This document shows positions 1 through 8,983 of a stretch of DNA of 64,000 nucleotides, piece by piece (position 1 is the stretch's first letter; every line of letters starts with the position of its first letter). The stretch is from positions 3,847,001-3,911,000 of the forward strand of contig NZ_CP039740.1 in assembly GCF_005153485.1 (NCBI RefSeq). Reading direction: 5' to 3'. The stretch is from Pseudolabrys sp. FHR47. Lineage in GTDB: Bacteria > Pseudomonadota > Alphaproteobacteria > Rhizobiales > Xanthobacteraceae. Under the pieces are notes generated by a model. That model was not told the DNA's origin and ran no database searches. It saw only the letters and a program-made list of their open reading frames with translations. The translations under genes were made by a program, and so were the position numbers.

Positions 1-1
1 T

Positions 2-346
2 CCGGCCGCGCCGCCGGCGGCGATGATCGCCGCGGCGTCGACTGGCGCCAGCGCTGCGCAATTCGTGGCACCCGCGCTCACCGGCGGCGGCGGCCGCACC
101 GACAGCCCGTGGGTGCGTGCGGCGATACTGGCGCCCGATCTCTCAGGGTACATGACCGCGACTCACATGGGTGCGCGCGACATGAGCCAGTTCGGTCATC
201 TGCTGCACAAGCCGGCTCAGGCGGTGATGATGGGCTTCTCGGCTGATCCGGGCCTCGGCCTGGTGACGCACACTTTCACCGGCCGCGCCGTGAGCTTCCT
301 CGCGACGGCGACCTTCGTGTCGCAGACGACGGCGTCGCTGAGGTAA
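2..346 (+). CDS. C-terminal part of an unrecognised protein (5' end outside window)
   Basis: The frame is open from the window edge to a TAA at 344-346, so this is the end of a gene that begins upstream. The visible part starts with an Ala/Pro-rich stretch, then a compact region rich in Met, Phe and Gly with no motif I recognise, and ends in TASLR. An internal ATG at 23 exists, but the frame continues past it without a stop, so it is probably not the start. I cannot assign a function. The 3' end is followed by a palindromic repeat. Confidence 0.55.
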   Translation, partial: PAAPPAAMIAAASTGASAAQFVAPALTGGGGRTDSPWVRAAILAPDLSGYMTATHMGARDMSQFGHLLHKPAQAVMMGFSADPGLGLVTHTFTGRAVSFLATATFVSQTTASLR

Positions 347-372
347 CTCGGCAGTTCGCGCACCAATCCGTC

Positions 373-454
373 GTCATGCCCCGCGAAAGCGGGGCATCCA
401 GTAATCACATGTGTCTCTGAGGGTACTGGATCGCCCGCGTTCGCGGGCGATGAC
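373..454. repeat. 82-bp composite palindromic repeat, copy 1
   Basis: Two 31-bp arms (373-403 and 424-454) flank a 20-bp spacer. Each arm is a hairpin: GCCCCGCgaaaGCGGGGC on the left and CGCCCGCgttCGCGGGCG on the right. The arms also pair with each other through GTCAT/ATGAC ends and CCAGTA/TACTGG inner edges. A second copy of identical length lies at 43402-43483, with an identical left arm. This resembles REP/BIME-type intergenic repeats. It lies between convergent genes, where it may end transcription in both directions. Confidence 0.85.
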
Positions 455-480
455 AGTCTGAGAATGCCTTGGCGAAGCCT

Positions 481-756
481 CTACTGCAGCATCCCGAGGG
501 CGTGCATGTAGGTCTCGAGGATCTCTTCCTGCTCGCGGCGCTCATTGGCGTCCTGCTTACGCAGGCGCACGATGGTGCGCAGCGCCTTGGCGTCGAAACC
601 GTTCGACTTGGCCTCGGCGTAGACATCCTTGATATCGTCCGAAGTCGCCTTCTTCTCTTCTTCCAGCCGCTCGATACGCTCGATGATCGACTTGAGCTGG
701 TCCTTGGCGAAGCGGTGCGAGACTTCGTCCTTATCGGGCTCTGCGGGCATCGCCAT
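481..756 (-). CDS. GapR-like nucleoid-associated protein (DUF2312)
   Basis: This 91-residue protein is highly charged and helical. The core has [20 protein letters not shown] followed by a basic segment with [14 protein letters not shown]. Length and sequence fit the DUF2312 family, whose Caulobacter member GapR (89 aa) binds AT-rich, overtwisted DNA and helps replication; that role is family knowledge. The ATG at 756 is chosen because GAAGGAG lies nine bases upstream. An upstream in-frame ATG at 831 has no such site and would add 25 unconserved-looking residues. The predicted coiled-coil character fits a dimeric DNA clamp. Confidence 0.85.
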   Translation of the reverse strand: MAMPAEPDKDEVSHRFAKDQLKSIIERIERLEEEKKATSDDIKDVYAEAKSNGFDAKALRTIVRLRKQDANERREQEEILETYMHALGMLQ

Positions 757-926
757 TACCAGTAACTCCTTCAAATGCACGTTCGGCAGCCGCCCCAGCA
801 AGGCGGGCTTCAGCAACGTCTCAGGAGGCAAGGTTTCGGATTCCGGCCGCGCAAAATCAAGGCGGCGGAGGGGTCATCCACGTTGTCCACACGCCGGATC
901 GGCGCCGTGTCATGGAACGGACTTTT

Positions 927-1235
927 TTAGTGCTGCGGTCTGGACTTTTCGAACGCCGCTTTCTGGTCGGCCGAAGCCTCTTTCTGGTGCTTGGCGCGCC
1001 ATTGCTCGTAGGGCTCGCCATAGACGATCTCTCGGGCTTCGTCCTTGGACAGCGGTACGCCCGTAGCATCGGCGGCGTCCTTCATCCAGTTCGACAGGCA
1101 GTTGCGGCAAAAGCCGGCCAGATTCATCAGGTCGATGTTCTGCACGTCGGTCCGCTGGCGCAAATGCTCGACCAGGCGGCGGTACACGGCGGCTTCGAGC
1201 TCGGTGCGGGTCTTTTCATCGAATTCAGCGCTCAT
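927..1235 (-). CDS. DUF1244 family protein
   Basis: This 102-residue soluble protein carries the FCRNCLSNWM segment with two cysteines three residues apart, followed by an acidic region and EPYEQWRAKHQ near the C terminus. This matches the DUF1244 family, widespread in Proteobacteria and of unknown function. The start at 1235 gives MSAEFDEKT and follows an AGGAAAGG ribosome-binding site. A start at 1334 would read through the terminator hairpin of the neighbouring gene. No membrane segment or signal peptide is visible. It is probably monocistronic. Confidence 0.8.
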   Translation of the reverse strand: MSAEFDEKTRTELEAAVYRRLVEHLRQRTDVQNIDLMNLAGFCRNCLSNWMKDAADATGVPLSKDEAREIVYGEPYEQWRAKHQKEASADQKAAFEKSRPQH

Positions 1236-1296
1236 GGAACGGCCTTTCCTCGGTTTCTTCAAAGATAGGGGCGCCGGACGGCCGTTTCCATAAGAA

Positions 1297-1331
1297 AACC
1301 CGCCGCATTCCGGTCTGGAACGCGGCGGGTT
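1297..1331 (-). terminator. Intrinsic terminator of the iorAB-like operon
   Basis: A 10-bp perfect stem (AACCCGCCGC at 1297-1306, GCGGCGGGTT at 1322-1331) encloses a loop that can form four more pairs (TTCC/GGAA). Read on the minus strand it is followed by TTTCTTATG. It lies about 20 bp past the stop of the molybdopterin subunit gene. Confidence 0.8.
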
Positions 1332-1352
1332 CATTAGTGAAGCGTGGCGGTA

Positions 1353-3575
1353 TCAGGTTTTCATCGTCGCCTTCACCCGGTCCGGCGTCATCGGCAGGTG
1401 GCGCAGGCGCTTGCCGGTGAGCTGGAACATGGCGTTGGCAATCGCCGGCGCCACGGTGACGACACCGATCTCGCCCATCCCCGACGGCGCATTGTCTGTC
1501 GCGACGATGCGGGTGTGGATTTCCGGCACGTCGCTCATGCGCATCACCGGATAGCTGTCGAAATTCGAGGCCTGGACGGCGCCGTCCTTGACCGCGAACT
1601 CCTCGATCAGCGCCGCCGACAGGCCGTAAACCACGGCGCTCTCGAGTTGGGCATGGACATTATCCGGTTGAACGACGATGCCGGGGTCGACCGCGATCCA
1701 GTAATTATGAACCTTGATCTTGCCGGTCTTGTCGTCAAACGAGACCTCGGCCACGCCGGCCGAGAACGTGCCGTGATAATCGGAGAAGGCGATACCGAGG
1801 CCGTGCCCCGGCCGCTTGCGGCTGAAATCCGACATCTCGACCACCGCCTTCAGCACCGCCTGCGCGCGTGGATGATCCTTGGTCAGTTCGAGCCGCAGCG
1901 CGAGCGGATCCTTACCCGCCGCCTGCCCGACCTCATCAAGGAAGGCTTCGGCCGCGAACTTGTTGTAGCCCGAGCCGATGCCGCGCCAGGCATGAACGCG
2001 CATGCCGCGTTCTTCCCGGGCGTATTCGGCGAGCACGTTCGGGATCGCATAGAACGCCTGATCGAGCCCACGCGCACCGATATAGTCCTTGCCGCCGGTC
2101 GCCTTGAAACGTGGCGGTGAGGCAACGGCATCGACGTTCTCCGACACCAGACGATGATGCCAGCCGACGATATTGCCCTTGGCGTCGAGGCCGGCCTTCA
2201 TGGCGTGATGCGTCATCGGGCGCGGCCGCGCCGCGGCGACGTCTTCCTCGCGGGTGAGGATCAGCTTGACCGGCTTTTTGACGATATTAGAGAGGATGGT
2301 CGCCTGGATCGCCGCATCGGGCCAGATGCGCCGGCCATAGCCGCCGCCGAGGAATTGCTGGTGAATGCGGATCTTGTCCGGTGTCGTCTTGAGAATGCCG
2401 GACAGGATGAAGCCGGCGAGCGCACCGAACTGCGTGCCGGTCCAGACATCGGCGGACTTGCCGTCCTCCGACACTTGCGCCACGGCATTCATCGGCTCCA
2501 TCTGCGCATGGTAGGTGTATTCCGACCAATAGGCTGCCTCGATGGTCTTGACCGCGCCGGAAAGACCCGCCTTCACGTCGCCGGCCTGATACTCGACCTT
2601 GGTTTCGGTCGACGGATCCTTGCCCTTGGCGGCATAGTCGGCCTTCGCCTTCTCGCTGTCGAACTTAGCGGCGACCGCGCCCGAGGTATCCCAGGTCACC
2701 TTCAAGGCATCGATCGCCTTGCGTGTAGCCTCCACCGTATCGGCGATAACGGCGACGCCGAACGGCAGCGGCAGCACCTTGCTGACGCCTTTCACCTTCA
2801 TGACGTCATTGGTGTTGACCTCCTTGGGCTTGGCGCCTTCCATCGGCGACTGCAGGATCGATGCATAGACCATGCCCGGAACGCGCACGTCGATGCCGTA
2901 TTGCGCCTTGCCGGTCGCCTTCAGCGGCACATCGCTGCGGCCGATATCCTTGCGGCCGATCAGCTTGAACTCCGACGGCTTCTTCAGGTCGCCTTCGCCG
3001 ATCTTCGGCAGTTCGGCCGGGACCGTGGCAATTTTGACCACGTCGCCATAGCTCATACGCTTGCCGGACGCGCGATGGATGACCATCGAGCTCTCCGTGG
3101 TGAGCTCTGAAGCCGGCACCTTCCATTGCGCCGCGCAGGCATCGATCAGCACTTTGCGGGCTTGCGCGCCGGCGACACGCAGCGGCGTGAAATAACCGGG
3201 CACCGAGACGCTCGCCGCGGTGATTTGCGCGCCCTCGAACAGATGATGCGGATTGCCGTAGACCTTCGGATTGGCCGGCGCGAATTCGGTTTTGACTTTC
3301 GACCAGTCAGCATCCAGTTCTTCGGCGAGAATGAGCGGCAACGACGTATAGACGCCCTGCCCCATTTCGGCGCTCGGGCAGACGATCGTGATAGTGTTGT
3401 CTTCAGCGATGCTGACGAAGGCATTGAACTTCGTCGGCTGGGTGGCGCCGCGCGCCTCACCGCCACGGCCGAGACCGCCGAGCGTGAACGCAAAACTGAG
3501 ACCGACGGTGCCGGCCACGAAACCGCGGCGGCTCATACGGGTGTCGACGAACCCGTCCTTGACTGCGATGGTCAT
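1353..3575 (-). CDS. Molybdopterin-binding subunit of an IorB-type aldehyde/isoquinoline oxidoreductase
   Basis: The 740-residue protein begins with a twin-arginine signal (SRRGFV at residues 15-20, then a hydrophobic stretch), so it should be exported folded with its cofactor. The body contains GGGYGRR and long regions typical of the xanthine-oxidase-family large subunit of the isoquinoline 1-oxidoreductase beta (IorB) type. The partner small Fe-S subunit is encoded just upstream with a 4-nt gap. The ATG at 3575 is preceded by AAGGAGG and is preferred over a start at 3668 inside the small-subunit gene. Substrate is unknown; this group oxidises N-heterocycles or aldehydes. A cytochrome c third subunit, often nearby in this family, is not seen here. 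Confidence 0.85.
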   Translation of the reverse strand: MTIAVKDGFVDTRMSRRGFVAGTVGLSFAFTLGGLGRGGEARGATQPTKFNAFVSIAEDNTITIVCPSAEMGQGVYTSLPLILAEELDADWSKVKTEFAPANPKVYGNPHHLFEGAQITAASVSVPGYFTPLRVAGAQARKVLIDACAAQWKVPASELTTESSMVIHRASGKRMSYGDVVKIATVPAELPKIGEGDLKKPSEFKLIGRKDIGRSDVPLKATGKAQYGIDVRVPGMVYASILQSPMEGAKPKEVNTNDVMKVKGVSKVLPLPFGVAVIADTVEATRKAIDALKVTWDTSGAVAAKFDSEKAKADYAAKGKDPSTETKVEYQAGDVKAGLSGAVKTIEAAYWSEYTYHAQMEPMNAVAQVSEDGKSADVWTGTQFGALAGFILSGILKTTPDKIRIHQQFLGGGYGRRIWPDAAIQATILSNIVKKPVKLILTREEDVAAARPRPMTHHAMKAGLDAKGNIVGWHHRLVSENVDAVASPPRFKATGGKDYIGARGLDQAFYAIPNVLAEYAREERGMRVHAWRGIGSGYNKFAAEAFLDEVGQAAGKDPLALRLELTKDHPRAQAVLKAVVEMSDFSRKRPGHGLGIAFSDYHGTFSAGVAEVSFDDKTGKIKVHNYWIAVDPGIVVQPDNVHAQLESAVVYGLSAALIEEFAVKDGAVQASNFDSYPVMRMSDVPEIHTRIVATDNAPSGMGEIGVVTVAPAIANAMFQLTGKRLRHLPMTPDRVKATMKT

Positions 3576-3579
3576 GGCT

Positions 3580-4038
3580 TCAGGCCTCCTTCGCCGCACG
3601 CTGGATGGCTTTGACGATGCGCGGATAGGTGCCGCAGCGACAAATGTTGCCGTCCATGTGTTCGACAATCTGCTCGCGGCTCGGTTGTTTATTGGTCGCG
3701 AGTAAAGCCGCGGCCTGCATGATCTGACCCGACTGGCAGTAACCGCATTGCGGCACTTGCTCGGCGACCCAGGCCTTCTGCAGCGGATGCTGGCCGTTCG
3801 GCGACAGGCCTTCGATCGTCGTCACATTGCGACCGGCGACCTTTGACACGGCAATCTGGCAGGAGCGGAGTGGCTTGCCATCGACATGAACCGTGCAGGC
3901 GCCGCACAGGCCCGAACCGCAGCCGAATTTGGTGCCGGTCAGTTCGAGATGTTCTCTTACAACCCAGAGCAGAGCCGTGTCCGGCTCGGCTTCAACGCTT
4001 GCCGATTTTCCGTTGATTGTGAACGAAATTGCCGCCAT
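3580..4038 (-). CDS. (2Fe-2S) small subunit of an IorA-type molybdenum oxidoreductase
   Basis: This 152-residue ferredoxin-like subunit carries both expected clusters. The plant-type cluster ligands are C40, C45, C48 and C60 ([10 protein letters not shown]). The helical-domain cluster uses C98, C101, C133 and C135 (QCGYCQSG and [11 protein letters not shown]). Length and order match IorA/CoxS-type small subunits, which pass electrons from the molybdenum site. It is first in a two-gene leftward operon and is followed four bases later by the large subunit. The small subunit has no signal peptide, so it is presumably exported as a complex using the partner's twin-arginine signal. Confidence 0.9.
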   Translation of the reverse strand: MAAISFTINGKSASVEAEPDTALLWVVREHLELTGTKFGCGSGLCGACTVHVDGKPLRSCQIAVSKVAGRNVTTIEGLSPNGQHPLQKAWVAEQVPQCGYCQSGQIMQAAALLATNKQPSREQIVEHMDGNICRCGTYPRIVKAIQRAAKEA

Positions 4039-4230
4039 CAGTTCCCTCCCTCGAGGAATGTCTTATGACCAGGGGCGCGGTTTTTCCGCGTTCGTTTCAG
4101 CCGGAGCCTTCATCGAGCCTGGTTAGCGCCACGCCTGGCGACCAAAGTTCGACGATGCGTCCATACTGTCTTGTTAGAACTGGACAAATTATAGACGGTA
4201 TTCGGTGACGGTCAGGTAGGAAAAGAATTG

Positions 4231-5520
4231 ATGAGTGACGGGCTGCGACCTTTTCTCACAGGATTGTTTCGCGCGGCGGTCGAGGCCGCCCACCCGTCGT
4301 CGTTCCTGCCGGCGCTCCTGCCCACGCCGCCGAAAGGCCGCATCGTCCTGCTCGCCGCCGGCAAGGCCGCCGGCTCCATGGTCGAAACCGCCGAGCGGCA
4401 CTATCTCGACACGCTCAAGTTGCCCACCGACCGGCTCGCTGGCGTTGCCGTGGCGCGGCACGGCTATGGCCGGCCCACCCGTGTGGTGACGATGATCGAG
4501 GCGGGACACCCCGTCCCCGACGAAGCCGGGCTCAAGGGCGCGGCGCGCGCGCTCGAACTCGCCGGCAGCGCAGGCGCCGACGATGTCGTGCTGGTGCTGA
4601 TGTCGGGCGGCGCCTCCGCCAACTGGATTGCGCCGGCCGACGGAATTTCGTTTGCCGACAAACAGGCAGTGACGCGCGCTTTGCTGCGCTGCGGCGCGCA
4701 TATCGGCGAGATCAACACGGTGCGCAAGCATCTCTCCCGCATCAAGGGCGGGCGCCTGGCGGCGCATGCCTTTCCGGCCAAGGTGATCACCATCGCCATT
4801 TCCGACGTGCCGGGCGACGATCCCTCCGCGATCGGCTCCGGCCCCACGGTGCCCGATCCGACGACGCTCGCCGATGCGCGCGCCATCGTCGCCAAATACA
4901 AACTCGACCTGCCGGCGTCGGTCACGCAGGCGCTGAACGATCCCGCCAACGAGTCGCCCAAGCCCGGCGATCCGAAGCTGGCGCATTCGTCCTATACACT
5001 CGCGGCGCGGCCGGCCGATGCGCTCGATGCGGCCGAGAAGGCTATCGTGGCCGCGGGCTATGAGTGCATCTCGCTCGGGGCTGACGTCGAGGGCGAGGCC
5101 CGCGAGGTGGCCGCCGCGCATGCGGCCATGGCGCACGACCTGCGCGCCCAGGGTCGGCGAGCCGTCATCGTCTCGGGCGGCGAGCTCACCGTGACCATGC
5201 GCGGCAAGGGCCGCGGCGGCCCCAACCAGGAATATGCGCTGGCGCTGGTGGCGCCTTTGACTGGAATGACCGGTGTAGCCGCGATCGCCGGCGATACAGA
5301 TGGCACAGATGGAGGTGGCGGTTCTGCCGCGGACCCCGCGGGGGCCCTGGTCGATGGCGACACTGCGTCCCGTGCTAAAGCAATTGGCCTCGATCCCGCC
5401 GCGTTTCTGGCCGATAATAACTCTACTGAATTTTTCGCTCGCCTCGGCGACCTGCTCGAACCGGGCCCTACCTTCACCAACGTCAACGACTTCCGCGCGA
5501 TCGTCGTCGACACGCCATGA
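4231..5520 (+). CDS. Glycerate 2-kinase (type II, TtuD/GckA family)
   Basis: The 429-residue protein matches MOFRL/DUF4147-type glycerate kinases, which phosphorylate D-glycerate to 2-phosphoglycerate. Visible hallmarks are LLAAGKAAGSM near the N terminus, LVLMSGGASANW, the IGEINTVRKHLSRIKGGRLA segment, SDVPGDDPSAIGSGPT, and the C-terminal GGPNQEYALA and GDTDGTDG motifs. The ATG at 4231 is used; a TTG directly before it is possible. It heads a rightward operon with a DUF1036 gene and pyruvate kinase, so glycerate can be fed to pyruvate (enolase lies elsewhere). It is divergent from the iorAB-like pair across about 190 bp. Confidence 0.9.
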   Translation: MSDGLRPFLTGLFRAAVEAAHPSSFLPALLPTPPKGRIVLLAAGKAAGSMVETAERHYLDTLKLPTDRLAGVAVARHGYGRPTRVVTMIEAGHPVPDEAGLKGAARALELAGSAGADDVVLVLMSGGASANWIAPADGISFADKQAVTRALLRCGAHIGEINTVRKHLSRIKGGRLAAHAFPAKVITIAISDVPGDDPSAIGSGPTVPDPTTLADARAIVAKYKLDLPASVTQALNDPANESPKPGDPKLAHSSYTLAARPADALDAAEKAIVAAGYECISLGADVEGEAREVAAAHAAMAHDLRAQGRRAVIVSGGELTVTMRGKGRGGPNQEYALALVAPLTGMTGVAAIAGDTDGTDGGGGSAADPAGALVDGDTASRAKAIGLDPAAFLADNNSTEFFARLGDLLEPGPTFTNVNDFRAIVVDTP

Positions 5521-5563
5521 CGGTCTGCTTTACAAACACGAATCGTCCGACCCCGCCGGCACC

Positions 5564-6130
5564 GTGATCGCTTTGCTCTTTTCACTCACCAGATGCCGCG
5601 CTCTTCGCCTTGCCGCTGTCCTGCTGCCGGCGCTGATGGCCTTCGCTATCGCCATGGCCGAGCCCGCGCGCGCCGATTTCCGGCTCTGCAACAACACCGG
5701 CAGCCGCGTTGGCGTCGCCATCGGTTACAAGGACGCCGAAGGCTGGATCACCGAAGGCTGGTGGAACATCTCGGCGCGCAGCTGCGATACGCTTTTGCGT
5801 GGTACGCTTGTCGCGCGTTACTATTACATTTACGCGGTCGATTATGACCGCGGCGGCGAATGGTCTGGCCATGCCTTCATGTGCTCGCGCGAAAAGGAAT
5901 TCACCATCCGCGGCACCGAGAATTGTCTGGCGCGCGGCTACGACCGCACTGGGTACTTCGAAGTCGATACGCAGGAGCAGCGGTCATGGACGGTCCAACT
6001 AACCGACACTGCCGAACAGCCGGTCGACCGGCCGTTGCTCCCGCGCGGAGGACCGCCGCCGCGCACACCAGGCCCGCCGCCGATGCCGCCTCAGCCGCCT
6101 GATCTCAACCGGGAAGGATTGCGCCGATGA
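5564..6130 (+). CDS. Secreted DUF1036 family protein
   Basis: The protein (about 188 residues) has a hydrophobic signal peptide ending near PARA, then a domain starting DFRLCNNTGSRVGVAIGYKD typical of DUF1036, and a Pro-rich tail. The domain is of unknown function and is usually found next to pyruvate kinase in Hyphomicrobiales. The start is uncertain: GTG at 5564 gives a good signal peptide, whereas ATG at 5636 gives a very short one. Its stop overlaps the pyruvate kinase start (ATGA), which suggests translational coupling. The tail has runs such as [11 protein letters not shown], likely disordered. Confidence 0.8.
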   Translation: MIALLFSLTRCRALRLAAVLLPALMAFAIAMAEPARADFRLCNNTGSRVGVAIGYKDAEGWITEGWWNISARSCDTLLRGTLVARYYYIYAVDYDRGGEWSGHAFMCSREKEFTIRGTENCLARGYDRTGYFEVDTQEQRSWTVQLTDTAEQPVDRPLLPRGGPPPRTPGPPPMPPQPPDLNREGLRR

Positions 6131-7560
6131 GACGTCACCGCCGCGCCAAGATCGTGGCCACGCTCGGGCCGTCTTCATCGACCCGGGACATGATCGACGC
6201 GCTGTTCAAGGCCGGGGCCGACGTCTTTCGCATCAATATGAGCCATACGAGCCAGGAGCGCCTGCGCGAGCTGGTGGCCATGATCCGCCAGGTCGAAGAG
6301 GACAATGGCCGTCCGATCGGCATCCTCGCCGACCTCCAGGGCCCGAAGCTGCGCCTCGGCACCATCGAGGGCGGCTCGATCGCGGTGAGGAAAGGCGACA
6401 CCGTCGTCCTCGACTCCAATCCCGCCATCGGCGGCGCGGATCGCATTTATCTGCCGCATCCGGAAATTATCTCGGCCGTGGAGCCGGGCCATACGCTGCT
6501 CATCGACGACGGCAAGGTGCGTCTCACCGTGACGAAGGCCGAGCCAGACCGCATCACCGCGCGCGTCGAGGTCGCGGGCAAGCTCGCGGATCGCAAGGGC
6601 GTCAGCGTTCCTGATACGACGATCCCGGTCTCCGCGCTCACCGCCAAGGATCTGTCGGATCTCGAAGCAGCGCTGGAAGCCGGTATCGACTGGCTCGCTC
6701 TATCTTTCGTGCAACGCCCCGAAGACGTCGCCGAAGCCAAGAAGCTGACGCGCGGCCGCGCGCTGGTGATGGTCAAGGTTGAGAAGCCACAGGCCGTCGC
6801 GCGGCTGAGCGAGATCATCGAGATCGCCGATGCGCTGATGGTGGCGCGCGGCGATCTTGGCGTCGAAATGCCGCTCGAAAAAGTGCCCGGCGTGCAGAAG
6901 CAGATGACGCGACTCGGCCGCGCCACCGGCAAGCCGGTCGTGGTTGCGACGCAGATGCTGGAGTCGATGATCTCCTCGCCGGTGCCGACGCGCGCCGAAG
7001 TCTCCGACGTCGCCACCGCGATCTACGAAGGCGCGGACGCCGTGATGCTGTCGGCGGAATCCGCGGCCGGCCAGTATCCGCTCGAAGCGGTGACGACCAT
7101 GAGCCGCATCGCGGCGCAGGTGGAAAGCGACGCGCCCTATCGCGAAATCATCAATGCGCAGCGCACCAAACCCGAGTCAACCGGCGCCGACGCGATTGCC
7201 GATGCCGCGCGTCACATCGCCGACACGCTCGACCTTGCCGCCGTGATCTGCTGGACCTCATCGGGCTCGACCGCCTTGCGCGTCGCGCGCGAACGTCCGC
7301 GGCCGCCCATCGTGGCACTGTCGCCCAAGTTGGAAACCGGCCGCCGCCTGTCCGTGGTGTGGGGCGTGCACTGCGTCGTCACGGAAGACGCCCACGACCA
7401 GGACGACATGGTCGACCGCGCCTGCCGCATCGCCTTCCGGGAAGGCTTCGCCAAGACCGGCCAGCGCGTCATCGTCGTCGCCGGCGTCCCGCTCGGCACG
7501 CCAGGCGCGACCAACATGCTGCGAATCGCCTATGTCGGTGCCGACGACAGCACCGATTGA
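6127..7560 (+). CDS. pyk: Pyruvate kinase
   Basis: The 477-residue enzyme converts phosphoenolpyruvate and ADP to pyruvate and ATP. The sequence shows RRAKIVATLGPSS at the N terminus, FRINMSH, the catalytic lysine/glutamate in MVKVEKPQA, and the signature ALMVARGDLGVEMPLEKVPG with the metal-binding acidic residues. The C-terminal domain contains CWTSSGSTALRVAR. Length is normal. The start overlaps the stop of the DUF1036 gene by four bases. Together with the glycerate kinase gene it forms a glycerate-utilisation operon. Confidence 0.97.
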   Translation: MRRHRRAKIVATLGPSSSTRDMIDALFKAGADVFRINMSHTSQERLRELVAMIRQVEEDNGRPIGILADLQGPKLRLGTIEGGSIAVRKGDTVVLDSNPAIGGADRIYLPHPEIISAVEPGHTLLIDDGKVRLTVTKAEPDRITARVEVAGKLADRKGVSVPDTTIPVSALTAKDLSDLEAALEAGIDWLALSFVQRPEDVAEAKKLTRGRALVMVKVEKPQAVARLSEIIEIADALMVARGDLGVEMPLEKVPGVQKQMTRLGRATGKPVVVATQMLESMISSPVPTRAEVSDVATAIYEGADAVMLSAESAAGQYPLEAVTTMSRIAAQVESDAPYREIINAQRTKPESTGADAIADAARHIADTLDLAAVICWTSSGSTALRVARERPRPPIVALSPKLETGRRLSVVWGVHCVVTEDAHDQDDMVDRACRIAFREGFAKTGQRVIVVAGVPLGTPGATNMLRIAYVGADDSTD

Positions 7561-7698
7561 GGCATTTGAACTGTTCTAGCCGCCAGCCGATTTGATTTAC
7601 CTGATTTAACTGTTCGGCAAGCACGACCGCGCGCGGATAGAACCGTAAAGCCGTTGTTAAGCCCCAAGGTGTCTTTAGGGCCCGGAACGGGGACAGGA

Positions 7699-8916
7699 AT
7701 GCAGAGCGACGTCAGGGTCTACAGCTTGCCGAGGTGGCGCGTGACCCGCTGGCTGGTCGATGCGGGCCCCGGCATTCCGGACGATATCCGTCAGGCGCTC
7801 ATTGCCAGTCTGTTCAGCGGCCTGCCGGTGTTCTTCGGTGGCGCCGTGAATGTCATTGCGGTGGCCGGGGCGATTGCGCTGAAAACGCAAAAGCCGGTGT
7901 TCATCGCCTGGCTCGTCTTCGAAGTCATCATCTGCGCTATGCGACTCATCGTGCTGATGATCGCGCGGCGGGCGGCGCTCGAAGGCCGCAGAACCCCCAC
8001 CGATCTCTATCTGATGCTTGGGCTGGCCTGGAGCTGCGGCGTCGGCTACGGCGTCCTGACCACCATGGCGAGCGGCGAATGGCTGATCGCCAGCGCCGCC
8101 TGCCTGTCTGGCGCCGCCATGGTCGGCGGCATCTGCCTGCGCAATTTCGGCGCACCGCGACTTGCGTCTGCAATGATCCTGACCAGCATCGGACCAAGCC
8201 TGGCCGGCGCAGCGCTCTCCGGCGAAGCGCTGTATTTCATCGTGTTCATCCAGGCGCCGATGTATTTCTTCGCCATGTCGGCGGGCGCTTTCCGGCTCAA
8301 CAAGATGCTGGTCACCAGCATGCTGGCCGAGCGCGAGAACGATCATCGTGCGCGCCACGACTCCCTCACCGGCCTGTCGAACCGGCACGGCCTGGTGAAC
8401 GTGGCCAATGCCAGGCTCACCGCCGCGCGCGACAGCGGCCGTTCGCTCTCGTTGCTGTTCATCGACCTCGACGGGTTCAAGGCGGTCAACGATACCTACG
8501 GCCATGCGGCGGGCGATACATTGCTCAAGCTGGTCGCCGAACGTTTGCGCCAGATGTTAGGCGCTGACGATATTGCCGCGCGTATCGGCGGCGACGAATT
8601 CGTAATGCTGGTAGACGATCGCGACGAAGCCGAAACTCTGGCGCTCGCCGAAACGCTGATTACCGAGGTGTCCTCGTCCTACGATCTCGGCGACGGTGCC
8701 ACCGCCAACATTGGCCTGAGCATCGGCATTGCCATGGCGCCGGAGCACGGCGAGTCGATCGAAGCACTTCTAGCCACAGCCGATGCCGCGCTGTACGAGG
8801 CCAAGTCGCAGGGCAAGTGCCGCTGCTGCATGGCCTCCGTGACGGCCAACGTCGCCGCGCTGCAGCGCCTGCGCGGCCGCACCGCATTGGCGGACGCAGC
8901 GGTGGCCGCGGCCTGA
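7699..8916 (+). CDS. Membrane-anchored diguanylate cyclase (GGDEF)
   Basis: This 405-residue protein has about six hydrophobic segments in residues 30-200 and a GGDEF domain in the C-terminal half. The catalytic motif is canonical GGDEF at residues 297-301, and DSLTGLSNR and LFIDLDGFKAVND are intact, so cyclic-di-GMP synthesis is expected. The inhibitory RxxD site five residues before GGDEF reads GADD, so product inhibition through that site is probably lost. The ATG at 7699 follows a GGGGACAGGA ribosome-binding region. The last 25 residues, after the GGDEF domain, are Ala-rich and probably disordered. No recognised ligand-binding module is visible in the sensor part. Confidence 0.9.
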   Translation: MQSDVRVYSLPRWRVTRWLVDAGPGIPDDIRQALIASLFSGLPVFFGGAVNVIAVAGAIALKTQKPVFIAWLVFEVIICAMRLIVLMIARRAALEGRRTPTDLYLMLGLAWSCGVGYGVLTTMASGEWLIASAACLSGAAMVGGICLRNFGAPRLASAMILTSIGPSLAGAALSGEALYFIVFIQAPMYFFAMSAGAFRLNKMLVTSMLAERENDHRARHDSLTGLSNRHGLVNVANARLTAARDSGRSLSLLFIDLDGFKAVNDTYGHAAGDTLLKLVAERLRQMLGADDIAARIGGDEFVMLVDDRDEAETLALAETLITEVSSSYDLGDGATANIGLSIGIAMAPEHGESIEALLATADAALYEAKSQGKCRCCMASVTANVAALQRLRGRTALADAAVAAA

Positions 8917-8983
8917 AGTGGCGACGTCGCGCTCTTGCTGATAACTAAAGCGGACAATTTGGCGATTGAGCGGACAACATACC

